From Lachnospiraceae bacterium (GTDB lineage Bacteria; Bacillota; Clostridia; Lachnospirales; Lachnospiraceae): DNA of 38,263 nt. Shown piece after piece: positions 27,069 to 33,830 of the stretch (positions are counted from its first letter, which is position 1; every line of letters starts with the position of its first letter). The stretch is from NCBI GenBank assembly GCA_024692955.1, contig JAILLW010000107.1:1-38263 (forward strand), given 5' to 3'. The notes beneath the pieces were generated by a model. That model searched no databases. It was not told where the DNA came from and saw only the letters and a list, made by a program, of their open reading frames with translations. The position numbers were made by a program, and so were the translations under genes.

Positions 27069-28691
27069 ATGAAAGAAAACATTCGTAAATTCTGCACGCC
27101 TGCAAAACTGCTGTCTGTCCTTGCATTCCTGATCTTCGGAGCCGTAAAATCCGGGGACGTCAGGTACGCCCTCGTGGGTGCTGCGGAGGCCGGGATCATC
27201 TTTGCGCTTACGGACCGCATCGGTTCGCGCTTTACGCGCGCCGGGAGGATCTTCAATGATATCCTGATCCTGATCGTGCTGATCCAGACTGCCTTTCTTT
27301 CCCTGGGAGGGAGCTATGTGACCCTTCAGATGATGACGAATGTGGAGTCGATCGGATCACTCGGCGGAAAGACCTTCAAATATGCGCTCGTTGTTGTGCT
27401 TGCCGTGCTCGTAAGCCTTATCCCCGTATATTATCTTGAAGAATATGATTTCCCGTTCGCGCTTTTTGACGGAACGCGGTTCCTTGCACCATTGCTTGCG
27501 GCGGAGCTCATCCTTACCCTTGTTCTCGGGAGCACTCTTTCGCCTGTTTACGGACTCCTTCATACGGCATACGAAGGGATCGTCCACGGAAGCGGCGGTG
27601 TCGGAAAAAAGACCTCGGAGGATGCTTCCGAAGCGGCAGCGCATTTTTACAGGGGCGGTACGGACCAGTCTTATCCGAAGCCTGAAAATCTGCCGGAAAA
27701 GCCGAATATCATCCTGATCCTCTGCGAGGGCTGCTCGGACCGGATCATTACGGATGAGCGGGAGATTGCGCCGAACCTTGCGGAATTCCGCGACAGTTCT
27801 CTGGTATTCTCCGATTATTTTAATCATACCTTTGCGACCTACCGGGGGATCATCGGACAGCTTTATTCCGGTTATCAGGCGAAGAACAATGATGTGAATC
27901 ATCTGACGGGGCTCCATGACATTCTCTCCGGGGAAGGTTACCATACGACGATGATCAACACGGAGCCGAATAACGCGGCGTTTACGGCGTATCTGGAGTC
28001 CATGGGTTTTGACGAGGTGATCGACCATCGTGAAAACGAAGCGTACGAAAACGAGGTACGTACCGATAAGGAGGCCTATGAGCTGCTCTTTGACAGGGCG
28101 GCGGCGCTGCACGAGGAGGGAGAGCCCTTCTTCGAATGCATGTATACCTACTGTACGCATGTTTCCTTCGACAGTCCCGATGAGGTATACGGAGACGGGA
28201 AGAATGCGTTTTTAAACAAGTTTTATAATATGGATTACCAGTTTGGGGAATTCTGGGAGAAGCTTTATGACAGCCCCTTAAAAGATGACACGATCGTCAT
28301 TTTTACGGCGGATCACGCGACCTATGCGGATGAGGACTATAATACGGTCTTTGACGGTTCGGACCGTCCGGATGCGGAACTCGATACGGTCCCCTTTTAT
28401 ATCTGGTATGACGGGATAGAAGCCGGAAATATCGACGCCGGCGGCAGAAATTCCCTGGACCTTGTGCCGACGATCCTTGATTATCTCGATATTGATGCGC
28501 CGAACAGCTTCCTCGGCGGGACGCTGTTTCGGGAAGCGGGAGATATCGGGAATAATTTCGACACCGTGTTCTTTGACGGTTTTCATATGGCGGGCACACT
28601 CGGCGGTACGGTTTCGGAACTTTCCGAAAAACAGGCCGAGATCCTTACATCGGAACTTGCGCTTTACGAAAAGGCGGCTACCGGAAAATGA
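27069..28691 (+). CDS. LTA-synthase-family membrane sulfatase/phosphotransferase
   Basis: This is a membrane protein of the alkaline phosphatase/sulfatase superfamily, resembling lipoteichoic acid synthases and phosphoglycerol transferases, which act outside the membrane. The N-terminal 170 residues contain about five hydrophobic helices. The extracellular catalytic domain starts at KPNIILILCEGCSD (residue 214 on) and includes YFNHTFATYRGIIGQL, where a threonine nucleophile is likely, and IVIFTADHATYADED with the metal-binding Asp/His. The segment NSLDLVPTILDYLDIDAPNSFLGG is typical of the family. At 540 residues it is slightly shorter than LtaS. The exact donor and acceptor are unknown. Confidence 0.85.
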   Translation: MKENIRKFCTPAKLLSVLAFLIFGAVKSGDVRYALVGAAEAGIIFALTDRIGSRFTRAGRIFNDILILIVLIQTAFLSLGGSYVTLQMMTNVESIGSLGGKTFKYALVVVLAVLVSLIPVYYLEEYDFPFALFDGTRFLAPLLAAELILTLVLGSTLSPVYGLLHTAYEGIVHGSGGVGKKTSEDASEAAAHFYRGGTDQSYPKPENLPEKPNIILILCEGCSDRIITDEREIAPNLAEFRDSSLVFSDYFNHTFATYRGIIGQLYSGYQAKNNDVNHLTGLHDILSGEGYHTTMINTEPNNAAFTAYLESMGFDEVIDHRENEAYENEVRTDKEAYELLFDRAAALHEEGEPFFECMYTYCTHVSFDSPDEVYGDGKNAFLNKFYNMDYQFGEFWEKLYDSPLKDDTIVIFTADHATYADEDYNTVFDGSDRPDAELDTVPFYIWYDGIEAGNIDAGGRNSLDLVPTILDYLDIDAPNSFLGGTLFREAGDIGNNFDTVFFDGFHMAGTLGGTVSELSEKQAEILTSELALYEKAATGK

Positions 28692-28728
28692 TTTCATACG
28701 GGAGGAAACATCATTTCTTCCGAAAACC

Positions 28729-28766
28729 AAAACCCCGGAACCGATTAATGCGGATACCGGGGTTTT
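28729..28766. terminator. Bidirectional terminator between chromosomal gene and tRNA fragment
   Basis: The ten-base perfect stem AAAACCCCGG (28729-28738) and CCGGGGTTTT (28757-28766) has an 18-base loop. U-rich tracts follow on both strands, so it can end both the LTA-synthase-family gene and the tRNA gene that once read leftward. Confidence 0.75.
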
Positions 28767-28772
28767 CCTTTA

Positions 28773-28814
28773 AGCTCCCGACGGGACTCGAACCCGTGAT
28801 CTGCTGATTACGAA
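28773..28814 (-). pseudogene. 3' fragment of tRNA-Thr(CGU): prophage attachment site
   Basis: Read on the minus strand, the segment has the anticodon loop TTCGTAA (anticodon CGU, threonine), anticodon stem TCAGC, variable loop, T-arm ACGGG-TTCGAGT-CCCGT and 3' acceptor CGGGAGC. The 5' half does not fit: the upstream bases start GCCCCTT instead of the expected GCTCCCG, and no D-arm or matching anticodon stem GCTGA is present. This is the pattern left when a tyrosine-integrase element inserts in a tRNA 3' half. The intact gene should be rebuilt at the other end of the element. The core would be up to 42 bp. Confidence 0.75.
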
Positions 28815-28871
28815 AGAGCGTTGGACGCGCCTGCAAATGGCTAAACTAAGGGGCATTTGAGAGCTTTTAAA

Positions 28872-28895
28872 ATTTTCTACCCTATTTTCTACCCT
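28872..28895. repeat. Tandem 12-bp direct repeats beside the attachment core
   Basis: attttctaccct occurs twice with no gap (28872-28883 and 28884-28895), about 58 bp inside the element from the att core. Short tandem repeats in this place are typical arm-type binding sites for tyrosine integrases or excisionases. Confidence 0.6.
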
Positions 28896-28905
28896 AATAC
28901 AAATA

Positions 28906-28927
28906 GGGCGCAGATTTCTCCGCGCCC
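28906..28927 (-). terminator. Terminator at the end of the phage accessory module
   Basis: On the minus strand, GGGCGCGGA-GAAA-TCTGCGCCC forms a nine-pair stem (one G-U pair) with a GAAA tetraloop, followed by TATTTGTATT. It lies 21 bp beyond the last phage gene and before the att site. Confidence 0.6.
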
Positions 28928-28947
28928 CATAGCCTTATTCAGTTGTC

Positions 28948-29319
28948 TCACCAGCGCTCGGGCATCATCCTCATATCGTCATCATATCCACGACCATAAG
29001 AGTTCCTTCCGCTATTTGCGTAGTTTCTGCCAGAGTTGCCGTTCTGTGCATAATTGCCCTGGTTGTAGTTACTTCCGTTTCGATTTCCGCCACGGCCATA
29101 AGAATTGCCGTCGTCGTAACCGATATAGCCGTAGTAGGGCATTACAACTTTCCCGGAGTAACCATTTGTTTCCATTGCTTCTACTTCGTGAAGGTCTTTT
29201 ACTATGTCAATCAACTTGTCAAGACTCATCAGATCCTGTTCGGACATTTCTGTCTTCTTAGAGATAATGTCAATCTCGCTCTCGACAAGGCACTTCACAT
29301 CTTCGTACATCTTATTCAT
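28948..29319 (-). CDS. Phage protein with helical N-terminus and Gly/Asn/Tyr-rich tail
   Basis: The function is unknown. The N-terminal 55 residues are charged and helical (YEDVKCLVESEIDIISKK, SLDKLIDIVKDLHEVEAME). The C-terminal half is low-complexity, rich in Gly, Asn, Tyr, Ser and Arg, with repeats such as NYNQGNYAQNGN and GRNYANSGRNSYGRGYDDD, probably disordered. A strong AGGAGG box supports the start. It is the last gene before the terminator and the attachment site, 11 bp after the beta-sandwich gene. Confidence 0.75.
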   Translation of the reverse strand: MNKMYEDVKCLVESEIDIISKKTEMSEQDLMSLDKLIDIVKDLHEVEAMETNGYSGKVVMPYYGYIGYDDGNSYGRGGNRNGSNYNQGNYAQNGNSGRNYANSGRNSYGRGYDDDMRMMPERW

Positions 29320-29330
29320 TGCTTCACCTC

Positions 29331-29810
29331 CTATGCGATTCTGTCAACTACAAGGTTGGCATTTTTAACGAGAATTGACGGGGCGGGATCTGTTGGTGTT
29401 GCGCCAGCAGATGTGTTTTCTACTGACAGATTGTAGCAACACCCTTTAGGCACCCGTATAATCGCTGTACTCGTCACATTATAGAAATTGGCATCCGTAG
29501 GAGGCTCTGCCGCTACTGCGGCTGGCATTGCTATTGCCGTACTCGTAGGTATTCCTTCTCCATCTATGGCAAGTGCTATAGAAATCGGGCCTACTGTGCC
29601 TGTCGAAGGAATTGCAATGTTACAATTCACTGTTGCTTGGTAAGTTGCGAAGCAAGCGTTTGGGCAATTCACGACACCACGGAGAGTTATAATACCGCTT
29701 TCTGGTCTGTGGTATACATATCCCTTGTTACAGCCGATCGATGTCGTAAGAACGACAGGCTGATTAGGGTTGACTGTTTGAACGTCATTTTTAAGAAACT
29801 CTGCCGCCAT
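29331..29810 (-). CDS. Cysteine-containing beta-sandwich phage protein (jelly-roll/TNF-like)
   Basis: This 159-residue protein belongs to a kind commonly seen in Clostridial phages and genomes, with no established function. Beta-strand-rich segments alternate throughout: PVVLTTSIGCNKGYVYHRPESGIITLRGVV, a central TVNCNIAIPSTGTVGPISIALAIDGE, and the end RVPKGCCYNLSVENT...SILVKNANLVV. Five cysteines are present, including a CC pair. The C-terminal NTS...VKNANLVV pattern resembles a TNF/C1q-like jelly roll. GGGGG eight bases before the ATG is its ribosome binding site. Virion decoration, fibre or secreted roles are all possible. Confidence 0.75.
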   Translation of the reverse strand: MAAEFLKNDVQTVNPNQPVVLTTSIGCNKGYVYHRPESGIITLRGVVNCPNACFATYQATVNCNIAIPSTGTVGPISIALAIDGEGIPTSTAIAMPAAVAAEPPTDANFYNVTSTAIIRVPKGCCYNLSVENTSAGATPTDPAPSILVKNANLVVDRIA

Positions 29811-29823
29811 ATGTCACACCCCC

Positions 29824-30639
29824 TTAGAAGTTACCACAACCGCACCCGTAGTTCTGCGAGCATCCGGGCTGAGGAACAATGTAAGCCGGTCGAGGAACGG
29901 GCGCAAGGTATTGTTCAAGAGCCGTTGTCTGCGCCTCGTTATTAGCAAGAATCGTTGCGGTCTGTGCGTTCTGCGATGCGGCAAGTTGAGCCATAGTGAG
30001 TTGCGTCTGTAACTCCTGAATACGCTCATTTTTCTGGTCTATCTTGTCGGAGCACATCTGGTCCAATATGCGCTGAGTGGACGCATTATTCGCCTCCAGC
30101 ACATCTCTGAGTGCGCTTGATACAGCCGCACGGTCTGCACATGCTTCTCGCGCTAAGTCTGCGGACAATGTAGCGGTCGCTAATTTGTTATCGCAACAAC
30201 ATTGCGCGAACTGCTGAGACAGACCGAACATCTGGTTCATATTCGCCATCTGCCTTGAGTTTTCTGCAATCTCTGCTTGTGCGAATCCGTTAGCAATTCC
30301 AGCATTCACGCCAGCAAAGCCAGAGCACAGAGAGTTCTGTACGTCACCAAACCCGCTTGTGATGCTACTCTGAATCCCGTTGATGGATGAGTTAATCATC
30401 TGATCGCGGAATCCGTCATTGACCTGTTGGCTCTGATTCATCCACGGATAAATCATACCTCCAACATTGCCAGAGCCATAACCGCCACCCATACCAAATC
30501 CGCCGAATCCACCGAATGCGAACAGGATAATGATAATGAGCCAAATGTCATTGCCCCAGCCACCGCCAAAGCCACCATTAGCATAGCCGGTAGGAGCAAC
30601 TGGCATAGTCGTGAGAAAGTTACCATTTTCACTTGTCAT
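29824..30639 (-). CDS. Glycine-rich membrane protein with long helical region and cysteine clusters
   Basis: The function is unknown; similar proteins recur in gut Clostridial phages. The start at 30639 is chosen for the strong AAAGGAG box; an upstream in-frame ATG at 30678 lacks one. Layout of the 271 residues: a short N-terminus, one hydrophobic helix (DIWLIIIILFAFGGFGGF, near 33-50), a Gly-rich linker, then about 150 residues of amphipathic helix with a recurring pattern (SSITSGFGDVQNSLCSGF, AGVNAGIANGFAQAEIAE), CCCDN near the middle, and the tail PRPAYIVPQPGCSQNYGCGCGNF. The shape suggests a membrane-tethered coiled rod with disulfide or metal-binding cysteines. It is followed by the beta-sandwich gene after 13 bp. 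Confidence 0.75.
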   Translation of the reverse strand: MTSENGNFLTTMPVAPTGYANGGFGGGWGNDIWLIIIILFAFGGFGGFGMGGGYGSGNVGGMIYPWMNQSQQVNDGFRDQMINSSINGIQSSITSGFGDVQNSLCSGFAGVNAGIANGFAQAEIAENSRQMANMNQMFGLSQQFAQCCCDNKLATATLSADLAREACADRAAVSSALRDVLEANNASTQRILDQMCSDKIDQKNERIQELQTQLTMAQLAASQNAQTATILANNEAQTTALEQYLAPVPRPAYIVPQPGCSQNYGCGCGNF

Positions 30640-30677
30640 TTTGGGTTCTCCTTTCGTGAAATTGTTAATAGTTACCA

Positions 30678-30702
30678 CTTTTCCTAATGGGAAAAGGAAA
30701 AG
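30678..30702 (-). other. Hairpin-forming inverted repeat upstream of glycine-rich protein gene
   Basis: CTTTTCCT (30678-30685) and AGGAAAAG (30695-30702) are perfect eight-base arms around a nine-base loop. In the minus-strand mRNA the hairpin sits about 40 nt before the start codon at 30639; it may stabilise the 5' end or attenuate transcription. There is no U-run, so it is not a classical terminator. Confidence 0.4.
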
Positions 30703-30708
30703 CCTATA

Positions 30709-30737
30709 TTGATTCCACGGAAGGACTATGCTATAAT
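30709..30737 (+). promoter_or_regulatory. Strong plus-strand promoter inside the phage accessory module
   Basis: TTGATT (30709-30714), an exact 17-base spacer and a perfect TATAAT (30732-30737) face against the direction of every phage gene. No plus-strand protein-coding gene follows. The nine-base arms TTCCACGGA (30713-30721) and TCCGTGGAA (near 30765-30773) are inverted; one overlaps the spacer. Confidence 0.6.
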
Positions 30738-30743
30738 CTCTAT

Positions 30744-30804
30744 GTGCTTAGGGTCGCTTGTCGATCCGTGGAAGAGGAGCGGGTCATCCGCGCCTTTTCT
30801 ATTT
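30744..30804 (+). ncRNA. Candidate small phage RNA (about 55-60 nt)
   Basis: A transcript from the promoter at 30709-30737 would begin near 30744 and run into a terminator-like hairpin, GG-A-GCGG-gtcat-CCGC-G-CC (30776-30794), followed by TTTTCTATTTT. Its 3' end overlaps the last codons of the opposite-strand 89-residue gene. No known RNA family is recognised. Transcription is inferred from sequence only. Confidence 0.45.
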
Positions 30805-31068
30805 TATGGCTTGTTTGACTTGCTGATAGCCGTTCTGATACAACTGCGCTGCGTCTTGCTGACTCATAAGGTTGTGCGACATAAGATAGTTGCCTATCTG
30901 TGACGGATTCCCGCCTAATTGATTTATCTCATTGAGTTGCTCGTCTGTGATTCTGCCATGGTCTCTAAGTAGTTGGCCTAATTGGTTAGGGTTCTGCCTG
31001 ACCTGTTGAACGGCGTTTACAATTTGGAACAATTGACCCATCGGGCCGTTAAATAGAGGGTTCGCCAT
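30799..31068 (-). CDS. Small helical phage protein (89 residues)
   Basis: The function is unknown. The protein is rich in Gln, Asn and Leu, with predicted short helices: NPLFNGPMGQLFQIVNAVQQ, NPNQLGQLLRDHGRITDEQL, NPSQIGNYLMSHNLMSQQDA. The central part (GQLLRDHGRITDEQLNEINQLGGN) reads as two EF-like or UBA-like helices. Similar small proteins occur in gut phages beside the 152-residue type below. GAGGAATAAGAT supports the start; it begins three bases after the previous stop. It ends where the antisense small RNA would terminate. Confidence 0.7.
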   Translation of the reverse strand: MANPLFNGPMGQLFQIVNAVQQVRQNPNQLGQLLRDHGRITDEQLNEINQLGGNPSQIGNYLMSHNLMSQQDAAQLYQNGYQQVKQAIK

Positions 31069-31071
31069 ATC

Positions 31072-31530
31072 TTATTCCTCCGTCTTGCTGTTCTGTTTGC
31101 GTGTCCTTGGAGCGAACGATATCTCTGAAAGACGTTTCTCTACTTCTTCTCTTACTCTGTCTTTAATCATTTTGTCCGCCGCATCTGCCTTCATGTACTC
31201 GTCAAGGTTTACTTTAACGGGTTCTTCGGCGGGAGCCTCAACGTGCGGGATGAGATCAAACACTTGTGTTTCGAGCTTGCTATCAAGCCCTCGGTGCTTC
31301 TTGTATACGGTCGGATTGTCAATATCAAACAATATGACTTCTTCGCCAACGTTCACATTGTAGACATCTACGGCTGTTCTTCCAGAAACCGTATCAAGTT
31401 TAATAGGAGAGTTAGCAACTTGCGGTTGAGGTGCTGGCGCTTGCGCAACTGGCTGTGGTTGCGCCACATACGGTTGAAAGTACGGCTGATAAGGGTTCTG
31501 CTGATAAGGATAGTACGCATTAAATGCCAT
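31072..31530 (-). CDS. Phage protein with Pro/Gln/Tyr-rich N-terminus and charged C-terminal helix
   Basis: The function is unknown. Residues 1-42 are low complexity (YYPYQQNPYQPYFQPYVAQP and more), probably disordered. Residues 43-95 contain a beta-like folded segment (KLDTVSGRTAVDVYNVNVGEEVILFDIDNPTVYKKH). The rest is a charged helix (DKMIKDRVREEVEKRLSEI). A similar arrangement is common in Firmicutes gut phages. The ATG overlaps the upstream gene stop as TAATG, indicating coupling with the peptidase-like gene. Confidence 0.7.
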   Translation of the reverse strand: MAFNAYYPYQQNPYQPYFQPYVAQPQPVAQAPAPQPQVANSPIKLDTVSGRTAVDVYNVNVGEEVILFDIDNPTVYKKHRGLDSKLETQVFDLIPHVEAPAEEPVKVNLDEYMKADAADKMIKDRVREEVEKRLSEISFAPRTRKQNSKTEE

Positions 31531-31919
31531 TAGTCGAAATCCTCCTCCCTGTAGAAGTAATAAGTGACAATCTCTGAACCAGAATCGGAAGTGTCAAAAT
31601 AGTCTCCCGACTCAACCGCAACAACGTGCGATCCGGTTGCCACTATATATGTGCCAAAAGGAAAGTCATTGCAAAAGTCTCTGAGCGTATAGCACAGTGG
31701 GCAAGTGTTCGGAAGGAGCGCCTTTTTGAATCCGTGTTCTTGCAGATACATTTCCCACGTACTATTAGAAGACGGCATATCATAGAGCAAAAGACCTTGG
31801 CGGCATATATCTATATACACATCCGCCCACGGACGACACATAGCAAATGCAATCGCTCTTACTACACAATCGTTAGTGTTTCTCTTTATGGGATTTTCGT
31901 TGTGTAAGACAAACGCCAT
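31530..31919 (-). CDS. Papain/C39-like cysteine peptidase-fold phage protein
   Basis: This is a 129-residue protein of a type found in many phages, likely with a cysteine-peptidase-like fold. The N-terminal NTNDCVVRAIAFA (C18) would give the nucleophile, HVVAVESG (H98) the histidine, and the aspartate in DYFDTSDSG a third residue. The spacing fits a small C39/papain-like domain. Activity is unproven: it could process a phage or host protein, cleave a peptide signal, or be a catalytically dead fold. The ATG follows an AAAGG box ten bases upstream. It is the first gene after the terminator at 32016-32050, so it may head its own transcript, though no convincing promoter is seen. Confidence 0.65.
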   Translation of the reverse strand: MAFVLHNENPIKRNTNDCVVRAIAFAMCRPWADVYIDICRQGLLLYDMPSSNSTWEMYLQEHGFKKALLPNTCPLCYTLRDFCNDFPFGTYIVATGSHVVAVESGDYFDTSDSGSEIVTYYFYREEDFD

Positions 31920-32015
31920 TGACTTGTTTACCTTTCTTGCTTTATTTTATGGCATTGCAAAATGATAAACGAGTAATGAACAGGGCAGATTTAGGGCAGG
32001 AGCAGGCCAAAATGC

Positions 32016-32050
32016 AAAAAAAGGGTAAACCCATAATTGGATTTACCCTT
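32016..32050 (-). terminator. Rho-independent terminator after the lysis genes
   Basis: On the minus strand AAGGGTAAA (32042-32050) pairs with TTTACCCTT (32021-32029), extended by an inner CC/GG pair, and is followed by a run of seven T. The hairpin begins inside the stop codon of the HTH gene. It separates the tail/lysis unit from the accessory module. Confidence 0.85.
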
Positions 32051-32273
32051 CTGAAATATGTTCGTATAGTAGAGGAAATGCTAATTTTATTATATTTTTG
32101 ACCGTCGTAACGGATAATTCCATTTCCTCGGCTGCTTGTTCATTGGAAATACCATCAATGTATATCCGCTTAAGCAGTTTTCGATACACCTCATCGTGTA
32201 TCCATTCATCAATAAGGAAGGCTATTTGTGAATTTGGTAACGAGTCTAAACTGTACTTGCTTCTCTTTGTCAT
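32043..32273 (-). CDS. Sigma-70 region 4-like helix-turn-helix protein
   Basis: This is a 76-residue probable DNA-binding protein. The C-terminal part, YRKLLKRIYIDGISNEQAAEEMELSVTTVKNIIKLAF, reads as a sigma region 4/LuxR-type helix-turn-helix; the N-terminal part (YSLDSLPNSQIAFLIDEWI) is a helical extension. Small proteins like this occur near late genes of gut phages and may activate late transcription. It overlaps the endolysin stop by four bases (ATGA) and has no clear ribosome binding site, so translation is probably coupled. Confidence 0.7.
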   Translation of the reverse strand: MTKRSKYSLDSLPNSQIAFLIDEWIHDEVYRKLLKRIYIDGISNEQAAEEMELSVTTVKNIIKLAFPLLYEHISEG

Positions 32274-33817
32274 AACAGAGTAACATACTTATTGCTAACC
32301 CAGCCTTTATCGGTGAGATACCACCCCGTATTGGTTGACTGATGATATATTGGAACGGTTTCTCCGTTCTTATAGAATCCCCATATGTCTCCCAGCTTAG
32401 AGTCGGCTGAACGAATGTAAACGGAATTAAGTACAGTGATAACCCCCTTGCATGATGGTTTAACGTATTGATTCGAACACCACATTTCTTTGTCCACGGA
32501 GAGACGAAGCCAGCCTGTTTCCTTTGAAACACCAAACACGATAACAGGAGAGCCGTTCTTCAATTTCCCGACTATCTGTCCGCTTGTATTTGGCTTATTC
32601 CGCACGTTCAGGTTCGCGCCGCCAGTATTTACCGTGTTAATTATTTTCGCCCCGATTTGAGGCTTTGGCGAGGTCTGAGAGGGTGTTGAGTCAAGTTCTT
32701 TATAGATTACGTCTAAATCTGCCCTGCCGTTTATACCGGGCACAATTCCAGACGAAGTGTATTGCCACGCAACTATCCCTTCCATAGGTTTGAAATTCTG
32801 CTTTGGGTCTTCTTCAAAGTTCATTTCGTTGTAGCCATTATAGTAACGAGCAATCCACCAATTCTTGCAATTGATGTTTGATATGTATGGTTTGATATAT
32901 GTATTGTACCAAGACAAGCCTGTATAGCAGATAAACTGCAATCCAGCGTCCGCTATGACTTGATGATAAGAGTTGATTATGCTTACTATCTTTTCTCCAA
33001 GTCTTGTCTGAGATTGGTCTTCAATGTCAAGGCACACAGGAACATTCCGCCCATTAAGCGCCTCGATTACCTTTCTTGCATCACGCCTCGCCTCCTCCGC
33101 ATCTAAGGCATAGGAGTAGTTATATACAGCAAATACTCTAATCCCAGCGTTTTGGCAACCAGCATAGTGTTCTTCAAACATTCCATCTTTTGCCAATGAA
33201 CGATTGATAATCTTAAGAACAGCAAATTCAACACCTGCCTGTTTGAGCGCAGAGTAGTTAACGTTCTTTTGATAGACGCTCATATCTACGCCCTTATACT
33301 TAAACGGACGCTCAACTGAAATAGTGGGAGAGTAATTGATAAAGTCCGGTTTGCCCCAATAAGACCACTCGTCACGCTTCAATGGGCCGTGTTGAAAGTT
33401 CTTTTGACTATTCGCCATATGCAGAACTTCGCCAATCGACGCATCATAGTACCCAACGTGATGAATCTTATTCGGCGTCCCTCTGAAAACCAAGCAAGAG
33501 TGCGCCGTGTCAATGTTAGCAATAGCGCCAACAACTACACAGGAATTGTAATATCCTTGCGCCGTCATATCGCGCCCAGCCATTTCCCAAAGGAACCCCG
33601 AGCAATCAGATGCGTAGCCCGAACCTTTCATGGCTTCTGCGTACTTCATATCATAATACGCTTGCGTATATTGTCCTGTCGCAGAACCATACTTACGAAA
33701 CGCTTCGTCTGTCTGAGCCTTCGACGTGATTTTACATATGTTCATTCCCCATATATAGGTAGGAGATAGTTGTATATACTTTTCGAAGTATTTATTGCAA
33801 TAGTCCTCACTATACAT
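32270..33817 (-). CDS. Bifunctional endolysin: NlpC/P60-type peptidase + GH25 muramidase + two SH3 domains
   Basis: The lytic enzyme degrades host peptidoglycan at the end of infection. The start at 33817 follows AAAGGGGG; a longer frame to 34024 only shadows the GIY-YIG gene. Domains of the 515 residues: NlpC/P60-like amidase/endopeptidase (about 1-160; nucleophile C72 in SDCSGF, histidine H119 or H120 in KIHHVGYY), GH25 lysozyme (175-375; GVDMS with D178, CLDIED with D264 and E266, and RADLDV), a short linker, and two SH3-like cell-wall-binding modules (about 388-453 and 457-515, each with NVR/YIR...GWxL). There is no signal peptide, so export depends on the holin-like protein upstream. Confidence 0.88.
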   Translation of the reverse strand: MYSEDYCNKYFEKYIQLSPTYIWGMNICKITSKAQTDEAFRKYGSATGQYTQAYYDMKYAEAMKGSGYASDCSGFLWEMAGRDMTAQGYYNSCVVVGAIANIDTAHSCLVFRGTPNKIHHVGYYDASIGEVLHMANSQKNFQHGPLKRDEWSYWGKPDFINYSPTISVERPFKYKGVDMSVYQKNVNYSALKQAGVEFAVLKIINRSLAKDGMFEEHYAGCQNAGIRVFAVYNYSYALDAEEARRDARKVIEALNGRNVPVCLDIEDQSQTRLGEKIVSIINSYHQVIADAGLQFICYTGLSWYNTYIKPYISNINCKNWWIARYYNGYNEMNFEEDPKQNFKPMEGIVAWQYTSSGIVPGINGRADLDVIYKELDSTPSQTSPKPQIGAKIINTVNTGGANLNVRNKPNTSGQIVGKLKNGSPVIVFGVSKETGWLRLSVDKEMWCSNQYVKPSCKGVITVLNSVYIRSADSKLGDIWGFYKNGETVPIYHQSTNTGWYLTDKGWVSNKYVTLL

Positions 33818-33830
33818 ACCATCCCCCTTT

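Noticed and set aside
28774-28854. A complete tRNA gene on the minus strand
   Set aside because: The 5' acceptor strand mismatches the 3' strand at two of seven positions, no D-arm forms, and the length is over 80 bases, while the 3' half fits tRNA-Thr perfectly.
28857-29261. Plus-strand frame of 134 residues next to the attachment site
   Set aside because: It runs through the terminator and antisense to the Gly/Asn-rich phage gene; the composition is a mirror of that low-complexity DNA.
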